Shown: positions 11,029 through 23,042 of the stretch, piece after piece
Layout: each line of letters starts with the position of its first letter
Numbering within the stretch: the first letter of the stretch is position 1
Assembly (NCBI RefSeq): GCF_964656455.1
Contig: NC_135726.1
Span: forward strand, 34,005,930 to 34,069,929
Origin: Halichoerus grypus
Lineage: Eukaryota; Chordata; Mammalia; Carnivora; Phocidae
Direction of reading: 5' to 3'
DNA length: 64,000 nt
The notes under the pieces: model-generated
What the model saw: the letters and a program-made list of their open reading frames with translations, nothing else
Told to the model about the DNA's origin: nothing
The model's database searches: none
Position numbers and translations under genes: made by a program

Positions 11029-14000
11029 ATGGCACTAAATTCATATCTTTCAGTAGTTACCCTGAATGTAAATGGGCTAAATGCCCAAATCAAAAGACAC
11101 AGGGTATCAGATTGGTTAAAAAAACAAGACCCATCGATACGCTATCTGCAAGAGACTCATTTTAGACCCAAAGGCACCTCCAGATTGAAAGTGAGGGAGT
11201 GGAAAACCATTTACCATGCTAAGGGACACCAAAAGAAAGCTGGGGTGGCAATCCTTTTATCAGACAAATTAGATTTTAAACCAAAGACTATAATAAGAGA
11301 TGAGAAAGGACACTACATCATACTTAAAGGGTCTATCCAACAAGAAGATCTAACAATTGTAAATATCTATGCCCCTAACATGGGAGCAGCCAATTATATA
11401 AGCCAATTAATAACAAAATCAAAGAAATATATCAATAATAATACAATAATAGTGGGGGACTTTAACACCCCCCTCACTGAAATGGACAGATCATCTAAGC
11501 AAAAGATCAACAAGGAGATAAAGGCTTTAAATGACACACTGGGCCAGATGGACTTCACAGATATATTCAGAACACTCCATCCCAAAGCAACAGAATACAC
11601 ATTCTTCTCTAGTGCCCATGGAACATTCTCCAGAATAGATCACATCCTGGGTCACAAATCAGGTCTCAACCAGTACCAAAAGATTGGGATCATTCCCTGC
11701 ATATTTTTGGACGACAGTGCTTTGAAACTAGAACTCAGTCACAAGAAGAAAGTCAGAAAGAACTCAAATACATGGAGGCTAAAGAGCATCCTACTAAAGA
11801 ATGAATGGGTCAACCAGGAAATTAAAGAAGAATTAAAAAATTTCATGGAAACAAATGAAAATGAAAACACAACTGTTCAAAATCTTTGGGATACAGCAAA
11901 GGCAGTCCTAAGAGGAAAGTAAATAGCAATACAAGGCTTTCTCAAGAAACAAGAAAGGTCTCAGATACACAACCTAACCCTACACCTAAAGGAGCTGGAG
12001 AAAGAACAGCAAATAAAGCCTAAACCCAGCAGGAGAAGAGAAATAATAAAGATCAGAGCAGAAATCAATGAAATAGAAACTAAAAGAACAGTAGAACAGA
12101 TCAACGAAACTAGGAGCTGGTTCTTTGAAAGAATTAACAAGATTGATAAACCCCTGGCCAGACTTATCAAAAAGAAAAGAGAAATGACCCAAATCAACAA
12201 AATCATGAATGAAAGAGGAGAGATCACAACCAACATCAAAGAAATACAAACAATTGTAAGAACATATTATGAGCAACTCTATGCCAGCAAATTAGACAAT
12301 CTGGAAAAAACGGATGCATTCCTAGAGATGTATCAACTACCAAAACTGAACCAGGAAGAAATAGAAAACCTGAACAGACCTATAACCACTAAGGAAATTG
12401 AAGCAGTCATCAAAAATCTCCCAACAAACAAGAGTCCAGGGCCAGATGGCTTCCCAGGGGAATTCTACCAAACATTTCAAGAAGAATTAATACCTATTCT
12501 TCTGAAACTGTTCCAAAAAATAGAAATGGAAAGAAAACTTCCAAACTCATTTTATGAGGCCAGTATTACCTTGATCCCAAAACCAGACAAAGACCCCATC
12601 AAAAAGGAGAACTACAGACCAATATCCCTGATGAACATGGATGCAAAAATTCTCACCAAAATACTAGCCAATAGGATCCAACAGTACATTAAAAGGATTA
12701 TTCACCATGACCACGTGGGATTTATTCCTGGGTTGCAAGTTTGGTTCAACATCCTCAAATCAATCAATGTGATACAATACATTAATAAGAGAAAGAACAA
12801 GAACAATATGATCCTCTCAATAGATGCAGAAAAAGCATTTGACAATGTACAGCACCCTTTCTTGATCAAAACTCTTCACAGTGTAGAGATAGAGGGTACA
12901 TACCTCAATATCATAAGAGCCATCTATGAAAAACCCACAGCAAGTATCATTCTCAATGGGGAAGAACTGATAGGATTTCCCCTAAGGTCAGGAACACAGC
13001 AGGGATGTCCACTATCACCATTGCTATTCAACATAGTACTGGAAGTCCTAGCCACAGCAATCAGACAACAAAAAGAAATAAAAGTCCTCCCAACTGGCAA
13101 AGAAGAACTGAAACTCTCACTTTTTGCAGATGATATGATACTTTACGTGGAAAACCCAAAAGACTCCACCCCAAAACTGCTAGAACTCATACAGGAATTC
13201 AGTCAAGTGGCAGGATATAAAATCAATGCACAGAAATCAGTGGCATTCCTATACACCAACAACAAGACAGAAGAGAAAAATTAGGGAGTCGATCCTATTT
13301 ACAATTACACCCCAAACCGTAAGATACCTAGGAATAGATCTAACCAAAGAGGCAAAGAATCTGTACTCAGAAAACTATAGAATACACATGAAAGAAATTG
13401 AGGAAGACACAAAAAAATGGAAAAATGTTCCATGCTCATGAAATGGAAGAACAAATATTGTGAAGATGTCAATGCTACCTAGAGCAATCTACACATTTAA
13501 TGCAATCCCTATCAAAATACCGTCCACTTTTTTCAAAGAAATGGAACAAATAATCCTAAAATTTGTATGGAACCAGAAAAGACCCCGCATAGCCAGAGGA
13601 ATGTTGAAAAAGAAAAGCAAAGCTGGCGGCATCACAATTCCGGACTTCCAGCTCTATTACAAAGCTGTCATCATCAAGACAGTATGGTACTGGCACAAAA
13701 ACAGACACACAGATCAATGGAACAGGATAGAGAGCCCAGAAATGGACCCTCAACTCTATGGTCAACTAATCTTTGACAAAGCAGGAGAGAATGTGCAATG
13801 GAAAAAAGACAGTCTCTTCAACAAATGGTGTTGGGAGAATTGGACAGCCACATGCAGAAGAATGAAACTCAACCATTTCCTTACACCACACACAAAAATA
13901 GACTCCAAATGGTTGAAAGACCTCAATGTGAGGCAGGAATCCATCAAAATCCTTGAGGAGAACACAGGCAGCAACCTCTTTGACCTCAGCCGCAGCAACT

Positions 14001-14838
14001 TCTTTCCTAGAAACATCACCGAAGGCAAGGGAAGCAAGGGCAAAAATGAACTATTGGGACTTCATCAAGATAAAAAGCTTTTGCACAGCAAAGGACACAG
14101 TCAACAAACCCAAAAGACAACCGACAGAATGGGAGAAGATATTTGCAAATGACAGATCAGATAAAGGGCTAGTATCCAAAATCTATCAAGAACTTATCAA
14201 ACTCAACACCCAAAGAACAAAGAATCCAATCAAGAAATGGGCAGAAGACATGAACAGACATTTCTGTAACGAAGACATCCAAATGGAACAGACACATGAA
14301 AAAGTGCTCAACATTCCTCGGCACCAGGGAAATCCAAATCAAAACCTCAATGAGATACCACCTCACATCAGTTAGAATGGCTAAAATTAACAAGTCAGGA
14401 AATGACAGATGTTGGCGAGGATGCAGAGAAAGGGGAACCCTCCTACACTGTTGGTGGGAATGCAAGCTGGTGCAGCCACTCTGGAAAACAGTATGGAGGT
14501 TCCTCAAAAAGTTGAAAATAGAGCTACACTACGACCCAGCAATTGCACTACTGGGTACTTACCCCAAAGATACAAATGTAGGGATCCGAAAGGGTACGTG
14601 CACCCCAATGTTAATAGGAGCAATGTCCACAATAGCCAAACTGTGGAAAGAGCCTAGATGTCCATCAACAGATGAACGGATAAAGAAGATGTGGTATATA
14701 TATATACAATGGAATATTATGCAGCCATCAAAAAAAAAGAAATCTTGCCATTTGCAACGATGTGGATGGAACTAGAGGGTATTATGCTAAGCAAAAAAGT
14801 CAGAGAAAGACAAGTATCATATGATATCACTGATGTGA
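11029..14838 (+). pseudogene. ORF2: L1 ORF2 (endonuclease + reverse transcriptase), broken
   Basis: ORF2p nicks target DNA and reverse-transcribes L1 RNA at the nick. The region is 3810 bp, or 1270 codons with stop, which is the family length; start and final stop are in the same frame. Seen in order: AP-type endonuclease from residue 1 (TLNVNGLNAQ with N15; LQETHF with E42; GDFNTPL near 143-149; SRIDHILGH near 203), the RT domain ([33 protein letters not shown]) and the catalytic FADD box near residue 700. A C-terminal Cys/His knuckle (CWRGC ... LLHCWWEC) lies near 14410-14465. Breaks: TAA at 11920-11922; frame change near 13270-13280; TGA at 13439-13441; further frame changes near 14010-14045, 14285-14296, 14695-14710 and 14795-14805. 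Catalytic motifs are intact, but the chain is interrupted after 297 residues, so no full-length enzyme can be made from this copy. Confidence 0.95.
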
Positions 14839-15135
14839 GGAATTTGAGACACAAGACAGAGGATCATAGGGGAAGGGAGGGAAAAATGAAACAAGACAAA
14901 ACCAGAGAAGGAGACAAACTACAAGACTCTTAATCTCAGGAAACAAACTGAGGGTTGCTGGAGTGGTGGGGGGTGGGAGGGATGGGGTGGCTGGGTGATG
15001 GACATTGGGGAGGGTGTGTGCTATGGTGAGCGCTGTGAATTGTGTAAGACTGTTGAATCACAGACCTGTACCCCTGAAACAAATAATATATGTTAATAAA
15101 AAAATATTTAAAAATTAGTGAGCAGAAAAGAAAAA
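14839..15135 (+). other. L1 3' UTR with G-rich tract and A-rich tail
   Basis: After the ORF2 end comes a purine-rich stretch, then a G-rich run (about 14963-15010, several GGG/GGGG blocks) of the kind that can form a G-quadruplex and recurs in mammalian L1 3' UTRs. The conserved 'cctgtacccctgaaacaaataatatatgttaataaaa' end follows, with AATAAA as poly-A signal near 15093, then an A-rich tail. Confidence 0.85.
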
Positions 15136-15150
15136 AAAATGAAACTTGCT
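15136..15150. repeat. Right target-site duplication of the complete L1
   Basis: AAAATGAAACTTGCT, identical to 8100-8114. Confidence 0.95.
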
Positions 15151-15708
15151 ATCACTACCATAAATGGAAAACCTTTATAGTCTACCATAAACCAGCCAGG
15201 TAAAAATATTAAAAAGGATAACAAAAAGTCACTAAATTCTAGCTAGATCCTGTTGCCTGCTGTGTTAGATTCCGTACAATTAGTCAGCCATGAGGATTTT
15301 TTTCACAAGTGATTTACTGAGGGAGGGCTCTTGGCGAAAGGGGAGGAAAACAGAGGCTAAGCAAAGGTGCGGGCTCAGCTTCAGGCCAGCCTCAGCCTGC
15401 TCCCGCGGGGAGCTCTGGAACATGAATGCTACCACAGACTTGAACCATCTTGACATATGAACGCTTTTGTCTCCTACATTAGTCATTGCCTGCAGACTGC
15501 CCCGGGGGTGATGGTGGAATCTCCTACCTACTTCAGGTGAGGCAGCGCCCGGAGAAGGCTGCAGCTGTGACCTGTTAGCAGCCCACACTCAGGGCCGCTG
15601 AGAAGTGAGTGTGTCCACTGGGTAGGCTGTCTGAGCCGGCTAACAGCATCAGTTACACCAGCCAAAGGCTTAGACCTGAGGTCACTATCTCTGGAGGTTT
15701 AAAAAAAT
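15151..15708. other. Unannotated intergenic stretch
   Basis: About 560 bp without a recognised repeat or exon. The longest frame (minus, 102 codons) shows no domain. Confidence 0.45.
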
Positions 15709-15935
15709 GGGGCGCCTGGGTGGCTCAGTCGTTAAGCGTCTGCCTTCGGCTCAGGTCATGGTCCCAGAGTCCTGGGATCGAGCCCCGCATCGGGCTCCCT
15801 GCTCGGTGGGAAGCCTGCTTCTCCCTCTCCCACTCCCCCTGCTTGTGTTCCCTCTCTCTCTGTGTCTCTCTCTCTGTCAAATAAATAAATAAAATCTTTA
15901 AAAAAAATTTAAAAATTTAAAAAAAATAAAAAAAG
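15709..15935 (+). mobile_element. Carnivore SINE (SINEC type), young
   Basis: Near-consensus copy: GGGGCGCCTGGGTGGCTCAG head, 'ctgccttcggctcaggtcat', 'cccctgcttgtgttccctctctctctgtg' and AAATAAATAAATAAAATCTTT, followed by an irregular A/T tail. No clear target duplication was found because the 3' end is low-complexity. Confidence 0.95.
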
Positions 15936-17875
15936 AGATTGGCACATTTTAGAGAGAGGTTAAAGACCTGTTAGCACCACATAGATACCTTCTCCCTAAT
16001 GCCATCAGATGACTGGAAAGAGACTGAACAGAGACAAGCTTCTTCACTCCCTAATAAACTGTTCCTTGATGCCCTGCCTGGTCTGCCTGCCACTCTCCTC
16101 AGCTCCTGTACCCGGCATGGTGTCACACTATGGGACACTCTCCTGGATGGCTTCAAATGGGGGTCTAGCCCCCCGACTGCCTGCTTAGCTCCGTTGCTCC
16201 TATTCAGTGCCTTCCTGTTTCCTAGCTGGTTCGTCTAGCAACCTTGGCTTGTTGGAGAGGCGGTTTATTATTTGCTCCCTGCCCTTCTATTGTTCTCCGT
16301 ATTACAGGAAGCTGCATCTCCCAGGCTCCCTTGCTGACTGGCTTCCAGATAGCTTTGCCCAATGGGAGAAGCTGGTGGAAGACTGGAGGCTGGGGGAGGG
16401 GAGAATGGGGGTGTTTTTCCCCACCTCTTCTGCCTTAGGTGGCACCTTCCGCAGTGGCTGTCTCCTCTGCTTCCACCTGTCAGAGGACAGCCCTTCTGTG
16501 GCTCCAACTCCTGAGAACAGCATTTGTCTCCATGTGGCCAACTCCCACAGGCCGCCCTTGCTCTGGTCTCCTTCTGCCCACCAGCACCAGCCCTGGGCTT
16601 TTGCTCCTCAGCCCCGGGGACAAGAGGCTTCCTGCTGTTGCTAATGCCTTCCTTTAGCTTCTCATCGCTTCCATTTTCTGGGTAACCAATTCCTGGTATT
16701 AAATTCCCTCTGTTGAAAGATCTAGAGCCATTTCTGGACCCTGACTGGTCCAGGGAAGCAGCAAGACAGTAGTGAGCTAACCAAGTGTTGACACAGTCAC
16801 CGATGAGAAGTTCTGCACAAATCTGTCGTCAAGGTCATTTGGCTGTGAAAGTCACCCAAGGCTAGGGCCCCCGTTTCATCCACTTGAAAACCCAGATGGA
16901 ATATAAAGGGAGAAGGAGGGAGAGGCACAATCAACTGCTCACCAGCCTTCAGAAATCCACTGTGTGTAAACAGTCCCAGCCTCGACCTTCCTCTGCCCCT
17001 TACTTCTTCCTCTTAGCTTCGTGCTAACCCTTCCTGGCGTGCCTGGTTATCCTTTCTGCTGGCTTTTCAAAAACATTCTCATCTGCCCAGCGGGACCGCT
17101 CGTTAACAACCAGGATGTAAAGAAACAGAGATCACACAATGGGACTTAATTTAGAGCCACTTAAACAGACCTAATTCCCTCTGCTATTTCCAAATGGTGC
17201 CACTGAGGATCGAAGCTTGTGCACGGCTCCTACTTATGGTTGTGGAGGGAATTACCCTCCAGGTGGGAGAGTCGGGGAGGGAGGTGATCGGTCCTAGGGG
17301 GGGTGAGGCCCAGACCGGACCCCAGTGCGTTGCCAAGACTCTGTTGCCATTTTCCCCTTGGATTAGTCAGAGGGCCAGAAAGGAGCTCCAGGGAGGCGAG
17401 CCACAGAGCCTGCGAATGCCCCTCTGCTGTGGGCATCCTGGACTTCACTATCTCCCTTGCTGACAGGGATCCCTCCGAGCCTGGCACACACGAGGGCTTC
17501 CAGAAAGCAGGACCTGCTCCACACCCTCAGAATCTTCCCATTTGTGATGTATCTTTAAAAAGAAAAAAATAACACTGTGTAGGTTTGTCACCGTCTATGG
17601 CTTTTACCCACAAGCTGGGCAAAGACAGCAGATGACTTTGGATTGGGGAGTCTGCCAGCAGCCCACCCTCCCTGGGTCTCGGTTTTCTGGAAGGCATGGC
17701 TGGTCAGACGCGTGATGGCAGTGAGGGGCCAGCTGCAGTATTGCTCCAAGCGGGACTTACCAAACAGAGAAATGGGGAGAACAGGTCCGGGAGCAGGTTT
17801 TGGCCACATGGAAAAGCAAGCCCCTAAAGCCGGGTTCATTCCTTCTTTCTATTTCTGAAAGCGTGTGTGTCAGCG
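15936..17875. other. Intergenic stretch without recognised features
   Basis: About 1.9 kb of moderately GC-rich unique-looking sequence with several overlapping frames of up to 145 codons on both strands. None shows a domain, consistent codon bias or flanking splice signals I would trust. Confidence 0.45.
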
Positions 17876-17879
17876 CACC

Positions 17880-18057
17880 ACGCTCGGCCCATCTCACGCC
17901 ATAGCTCATCTGAGCTTCACGGCAGCCCCAGGAGTCAGGTGACCTTCACCCGCAAGGCATGGCAAGGCTTGGAGACGTGAAGTAGCACGCCAAGGTCACA
18001 CAGCCGCCTGGGGCTTCGTGTTGCAAAAGCAGGGTTCCGACTCCTCAACCCCGAGGC
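17880..18057 (+). repeat. MIR SINE, plus orientation
   Basis: Shows 'gtagcacgccaaggtcacacagccgcc' and 'gcagggttccgactcctcaacccc', the 3' half of MIR, after a degenerate 'catctgagcttcacggcagcccc'. Confidence 0.7.
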
Positions 18058-18324
18058 AAAGTAAACATCTGGTGAGGCGAGGTCAGCTGCTAGACAGGCA
18101 GAGGGGATGGGCCGCAGCCTGGGGATGATGGACATGTGCCGAGACGACAGGCCAGAAGAGTCAGATGAGAAGCCGCGAAAGGAGGGAAGCAATGGGGAGT
18201 GAGCTCTGCACAACAGAGGGTTGGTGCTTTTGGGAGCAACAGCGGTGCTCCCCTTTCCTCCAGACCTTTGACCTGGAGGCACTGTCAGGACCTTCAAGAC
18301 TGTTCTGAGAAACCTTATTTCTTG

Positions 18325-18790
18325 TTTACCAGGAACGTGAGGAAGCACCTACTACCCCCGGAGGCTTACTGATTGCCGTGGGGGACACAGGATCAACAAG
18401 ATAGGACCTCGGCCCTCAAGCCCACTGGGTAAAGAGAAGAGGGATGTGTACCCAGATCAAAATGACCAAGACACGCTTAACAAGAGTGAGCCAACTCTGT
18501 GAGATACAGAAAGGAGGGGAATCAGGGAGGACTTCTCAGAGGAAGTGCTCTTTGAGGTAGGCCCAGAAGGTGGGCTGGGCTTGCAGTTGTTGGATTGAGA
18601 GGAAAAGCGAGCTCAGGCTGAGGAAGTAGGCTGAATGCAAAGGTGCACTGGATAGAAGAGCAGGGCATGGCCAGGACCGTGAGGCGCCGGATGGGGCTGG
18701 CCCGTGAGCGGTCAGGGCTGGTGCAGGGAAGACGAGCCTGGAAAAGGGCATGTGGGCTAGGTTAGGCATGGTCTCACCTGCTCCTACCAG
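18325..18790 (+). repeat. Possible ancient LINE (L3/CR1-like) remnant
   Basis: Phrases such as 'cagggaggacttctcagaggaagtg' and 'gaatgcaaaggtgcactgg' resemble a degenerate pattern common in old mammalian CR1/L3-type LINE tails. Family assignment is uncertain. Confidence 0.35.
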
Positions 18791-19069
18791 ATGGCTATCC
18801 CCAACCCTCAGAACACTGCTCTAGGGCCAGGCTCAGCCCCTCCAAGCTTCACTTGTGGAAACCAGGGATTGTAGCAATTCTTACGACTTCAAACTTCCTT
18901 CTTCCTCCACCATTAGCAAGAGGTCTTCCTTGGAGGGCCCCTCTGTCCCCTTGAGGACAACCTACACTACCCACAAGGTCCTGGGGCTAAGCATAAAATT
19001 GCCATGTCCCCAAGGGAGAAACTGCTCCTAGAAGCATGGGGAAGGAAACAGGGCACTGGATAGGGAGAC

Positions 19070-19295
19070 AGGAGATCTGGGTTCCAGTCTGAACTCTGTC
19101 ACCAACTGTGTGACCTTGAATTCTAGCCCAAACTCTGTCACCAACTGCGTGACCTTGGGCCCTAGTCTGAACTCTGTCACCAACCGTATGACCTTGGGCT
19201 CTAGTCTGAACTTTGTCACCAACAGTGTGACCTTGGGCAAGTCACTTCCCCCCTCTGGGTCTTGGTTTCCTCATCTCTAAGGTGAGGAACTGGAC
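19070..19295 (-). repeat. MIR SINE, minus orientation, with internal 39-bp tandem amplification
   Basis: The reversed MIR words 'gtgtgaccttgggcaagtcacttcc' and 'cctctgggtcttggtttcctcatctctaa' identify the element. Its 'gtcaccaactgtgtgacctt' portion is repeated four times (see the tandem repeat entry), so the MIR carries a private expansion. Confidence 0.8.
19086..19241. repeat. Four-copy 39-bp tandem repeat
   Basis: Units at 19086-19124, 19125-19163, 19164-19202 and 19203-19241, each containing AACTYTGTCACCAAC and TGACCTTG. Unit length is exactly 39 bases with no indel. Because 39 is divisible by three, one minus-strand frame (19240-19028) stays open and shows a 13-residue period; this is a by-product, not a gene. 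Confidence 0.92.
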
Positions 19296-20815
19296 TAAAA
19301 ATCTAGCAACTCCTGGAGTCCATGAGTCGTGACATGGGGCCCAGGGACATAGAAGGAGAGTGCGAAAGGGGCATGCATTCATTTTGTGGCATTGTAGAAA
19401 ATTTCTGGACATAAGAGACTGCATTTGAAGCTCTATTTTCTTTCTCAACTAACGAACTCTTGAACTGGGCCAGAAGTGGCCATTTACAAGGCAGGTGCTC
19501 ATAAAATTTCAGCAGGGCAACCGGCATTCAGATCATATGGAGGCAGTAAAGTTGAGTAATGCATACCAGGGACAGTTTCATTTGATAACACCAATACATT
19601 AATCAATAAGTTGGTCATCAGAAGTGGCTCGGCAGCTCAGCACCAAATTCCCAGGGTTTGTTCCTTCTCTTCTTTATCCAAATCAAGTAATGACCCCTTC
19701 CTTCTCTCTCATAAAATGCTCTCTGTGAGCCAGACACTTTTCGGGTTGCTCTGTGCTCCCCAAGCTGCAATTCTGAGACCCCCAAATAAAGGCCTTTGTT
19801 CCTTTTTAATTTTGCCTCCTTTTCTCAACTGAGCATTTTTAGGCGGTTTTGTTTTTATTTTTGTTTTTGTTTTGAGTGTCGACAGGGCAGCATGCCACAC
19901 ACCAAGGATGTGGACATAGAACGAGTAAATCCAGGTCCCTGACATCCAATGATGGAGAGCAACAAATGAGAGGCAAGGGGCAGAAGTGTGGAGAGCAGTC
20001 AGCAACAGTCAGCCCCGGAAGCCGCTGGGCTCAAAGTTAGGCTTGCAGGTGTCACAGAAGCTCACGAGAGCACAGAAGCTTGTGCAGCGTGTGAAGGATG
20101 GATACGTTCTGCCAGGTGGACAGGACACCAAGGGCCTTCCAAGCAGGAGGACCTGTGTGGACAGAGCAAGGAGGGAGGCAACAGTGTGTGGCATCCGGGC
20201 AGACAACAGTGTAAAGGGAGTGGGGTGAGGAGAGGGCCCACGAGAGCGAGATGGGGCTGGAGGGTCAGCCAGGCCTCGGGCTAAGGGGAGGAGGGACGTG
20301 CTCAGGGCTGGCCACTGGAACCATTGGTCTGATCAGTGACTAATGGCCGGCCCACTGAAGCCCGAAGTGGATCCCTGCACCCCACCTAGATCCCCGAACA
20401 GGCCCCCTGTCCTCCCCTGAGGTCCTCACCTCCTCCTAAGTGACCAGGCAGAGGTGACTCAGCACAGACTGCTTCCTACTTGGAAAACAGGGCTCCCTCC
20501 CTCCCGGTGGGAATCACCGAGGGCCTCAGTTGACTCAGGGTTAAGGAAACCAGGACACATGCTCTCCCAAGCCTCAGCCCAAGAGCACACAGCAGTAAAA
20601 CCATTATCTGAGCCAAAGAGAATGAAAAATTGAGCAGGATGCAGTCAGGACTCAAGGCCCTCTCCCAGGGCCTGCTCCTCCAGGCCAGACATGTAGTAAA
20701 CATCCAATAAATATTTTAATTTGTATATGTGCATTATTCCCACCAATAAGACTGACAGCTTTATGAGAGTAAAACAGTATCTTTGCCATCTTTATAGTCC
20801 CCTCAACCTTTAGCT
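19296..20815. other. Intergenic stretch, minor relics only
   Basis: A TTTTG-type low-complexity tract lies at 19845-19874. 20050-20250 has a pattern like an old LINE tail. 20660-20720 resembles an L2 3' end ('agtaaacatccaataaatattt'). Frames of up to 98 codons lack domains. Confidence 0.4.
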
Positions 20816-20819
20816 GACT

Positions 20820-20950
20820 GCTTTGAAGTTACTCAGAATGGGTTCCACCCCAGCTGAGCTACTTCCTGCTGTGTGATTTTGACAAGTCACTCACCCTCTC
20901 TGACTCTGGAGACCCGGAATGATCATGCCAGAACAGGTCCGGTTATTATT
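20820..20950 (-). repeat. MIR SINE fragment, minus orientation
   Basis: 'gctacttcctgctgtgtgattttgacaagtcactcaccctctctgac' split over 20861-20905 matches the core of reversed MIR. Confidence 0.6.
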
Positions 20951-21660
20951 GGAATGATGATCAAGGTGCATCTGTAAAGTGACTCCCAGTCTGTAGGCCC
21001 TCCATTGGGATTATTGCTGTTGTGATCATGAATGGATGAGGAAGTAAGATACTTCCCCTCTCTGGCCCTCGGTTTCTTCACCTGCTGTTTACAGGAGGCG
21101 CTCAACTAGTTCTGCTGGCTTCTACTTGGAACATCTCAGTAACCAGGGCTTTCTGTAAAAGGAGTCTCCTTGCAACTAGCTTCCCAAGAAATCCTCTTGC
21201 CTTGGGACCTGTGGAAGCACTAGAAACATGGAGGTCCTCAGTACTTCAACTCTAAGACCTAGAGCAAGATTTCATGGATCCTTCCATGGAGGGGCCTCAA
21301 GGGTGACCCAAGAGTCTCTGAAATTGAACGCAAAATGCTTTATATTTCCTGGGAGGAAGGTCCACAGAAAATGCCATGTGAATTCACAAATCAGTCTACT
21401 CTCCAAAAGCATCCCTGGGAGTTTGGACTGAGCCTCTAATGCTCAGCACAGTGTAGATTTTGTGGACTGAAATGTATGAACATTTGTGAATTGATACCAT
21501 CCGCTAGCTGTGTGTTTCGTCCAGGTTATGAAACAGATCTGAATTATGGCAAACTCCCATAATTTTGAGATTACAACATCTCATTGTCTATTGAGTTTTA
21601 TGCAAATTCCCATTGTTCCCCATATTCCCCTCGCTCATAGTTCCTACAAATGCTGATGAG
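20951..21660. other. Unannotated intergenic stretch
   Basis: About 700 bp. No repeat family, exon or motif recognised. Confidence 0.4.
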
Positions 21661-21677
21661 TATAAACCGCTTTTTAA

Positions 21678-21839
21678 AGATTTTTTATTTATTTATTTGA
21701 GAGAGAGAGAATGAGAGAGAGAGCACATGAGAGGGGGGAGGGTCAGAGGGAGAAGCAGACTCCCTGCTGAGCAGGGAGCCCGATGCGGGACTCGATCCTC
21801 GAAGGCAGTCGCTTAACCAACTGAGCCACCCAGGCGCCC
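21678..21839 (-). mobile_element. Carnivore SINE, minus orientation, with internal deletion
   Basis: The usual 'ccaggacccyrggatcatgacctgagc' block is missing between 'actcgatcc' and 'tcgaaggcagtcgc', so this copy is shorter than its relatives. Direct repeats ATAAACYGCTTTTTAAA at 21662-21678 and from 21841 flank it. Confidence 0.93.
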
Positions 21840-21871
21840 TATAAACTGCTTTTTAAAACACAAGGTAATAT

Positions 21872-21984
21872 GGGGCACCTGGCTCTATCAGTTGGAAGAG
21901 CATGCATCTCTTGATCTCAGAGTCATGACTTTGAGCTCCACATTGGGTATAGAGATTACTAAAAAAAAATAAAAATAAAAAAAA
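21872..21984 (+). mobile_element. Short, older carnivore SINE
   Basis: Short sub-family without the CT-rich body: 'ggcacctggctctatcagttggaagagcatgc', 'tcttgatctcagagtcatga', 'attgggtatagagattac' and an A-rich tail. An imperfect duplication (acacaaggtaata / acataaagtaata) flanks it. It lies only about 30 bp from the previous SINE. Confidence 0.88.
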
Positions 21985-22379
21985 ACATAAAGTAATAAAA
22001 ATTAGTTTCATTTGGAGCATCTTTTAGACTCTTCTAGTACCCTTAAAAGCTGTTGATGCTTCTTACTGAGTCCTAAGATCTTTTAAAAGTCAAAGGGTCC
22101 TTTAAAACTTCAGTGGGTCTTGGTGACATTAGAAGGAAGGGCAAAGAGTTGCTCTAGCCATGAAAAATCAGAATTCTCTTCTCAGCTCCACTTCAGCCCT
22201 TATGATTGCATCATACAATTTAGTGCTGATTTATTGCATAGTTTTTAAGTTTTATATTATTAAAATAATATTTTGCATGTGGTAGTGAATTGAATAGCTC
22301 AGAATACCAATGATAACGGTCTCCATTCCCACTCCTGCCCAGGTCAGAAGCAATCCCGTTAGCCACTAGTGACTTAAAG

Positions 22380-22514
22380 GGGCTCCTGGCTGGCTCAGTC
22401 AGTATAGCATGCAACTCTCGATCTCCAGGTCGTGAGTTTGAGCCCCAGGCTGGGGGTAGAGATTACTTCAGTAGAGATTACTTCAATAAATGAACTTAAA
22501 AAAAATTCATTGAA
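22380..22514 (+). mobile_element. Short, older carnivore SINE
   Basis: Same short sub-family as 21872. 'gtagagattacttca' occurs twice, a small internal duplication. Target duplication CCACTAGTGACTT at 22363-22375 and 22515-22527. Confidence 0.92.
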
Positions 22515-22529
22515 CCACTAGTGACTTTA

Positions 22530-23042
22530 GTTCTTCAGCTGGTTAATGCCACCTTAGAGGACATCTACGGAGTCATGCTGTGAAGCGTGAGGCTCTCGTT
22601 CACACTGCCTCCCCTTCTTGGTCTTCTCAGTGTGTCACTGTTCCAGTGTCACTGTTTTTCTGTCTATTGGTTACCTTGGTAAATTTAAATATTCAGGACT
22701 TTATTTCTTTTCTATCAACCTGACATACTCTCTTCACTTCTCACTTGGTAAGATAAGGATATCAGAACACGTCCCCATTTTCTCCATTCTCCTTGGCCTA
22801 CCTTCCACACTTCATCTTTCTTCAGTACACTTAAACAAAAAGAACAAAACAATCATATGTGAGATAAGCACACATATTATGAGTACAGCTTGATGAGTTT
22901 TCACAAACCAAATGCTGTGTAACCAGCACCCACATCAAAAAACACAAATATTCTTTGTGATACTAGAAGAGCCTCAAAAGTACCCAGACACAATGAATTT
23001 TCATACTTTTAAATTTTTATTTTTATTTATTTTTAAAAATTT
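22530..23042. other. Unannotated AT-rich stretch
   Basis: About 510 bp. No repeat or exon recognised with confidence; the 'acttttaaatttttatttttatttat' low-complexity piece at its end precedes a SINE. Confidence 0.4.

Larger units (their letters stand above)
8115..15135 (+). mobile_element. Complete (full-length) L1 LINE with target-site duplication
   Basis: About 7.0 kb, or about 6.8 kb without the SINE nested in it. Order: 5' UTR 8115-10047, ORF1 10048-10947, an 81-bp spacer, ORF2 11029-14838, 3' UTR and A-rich tail to 15135. The 15-bp direct repeats on both sides are identical, which is the signature of target-primed reverse transcription, and the 5' end is not truncated. ORF1 carries one in-frame stop; ORF2 carries two stops and about five frame changes. 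The copy is therefore dead as written, yet young enough that the duplications still match exactly. It probably post-dates the old L1 fragment it sits beside. The SINE at 9501-9699 is younger still because it interrupts this element. Confidence 0.97.

Noticed and set aside
19028..19240. Minus-strand frame with a 13-residue repeated motif, looking like a repeat protein
   Set aside because: It is the translation of the 39-bp tandem amplification inside a MIR; no start context, promoter or splice signals support it.
19086..19241. CRISPR-like array of regularly spaced repeats
   Set aside because: Units abut with no unique spacers, only four exist, and the context is a mammalian genome with a MIR at the same place.
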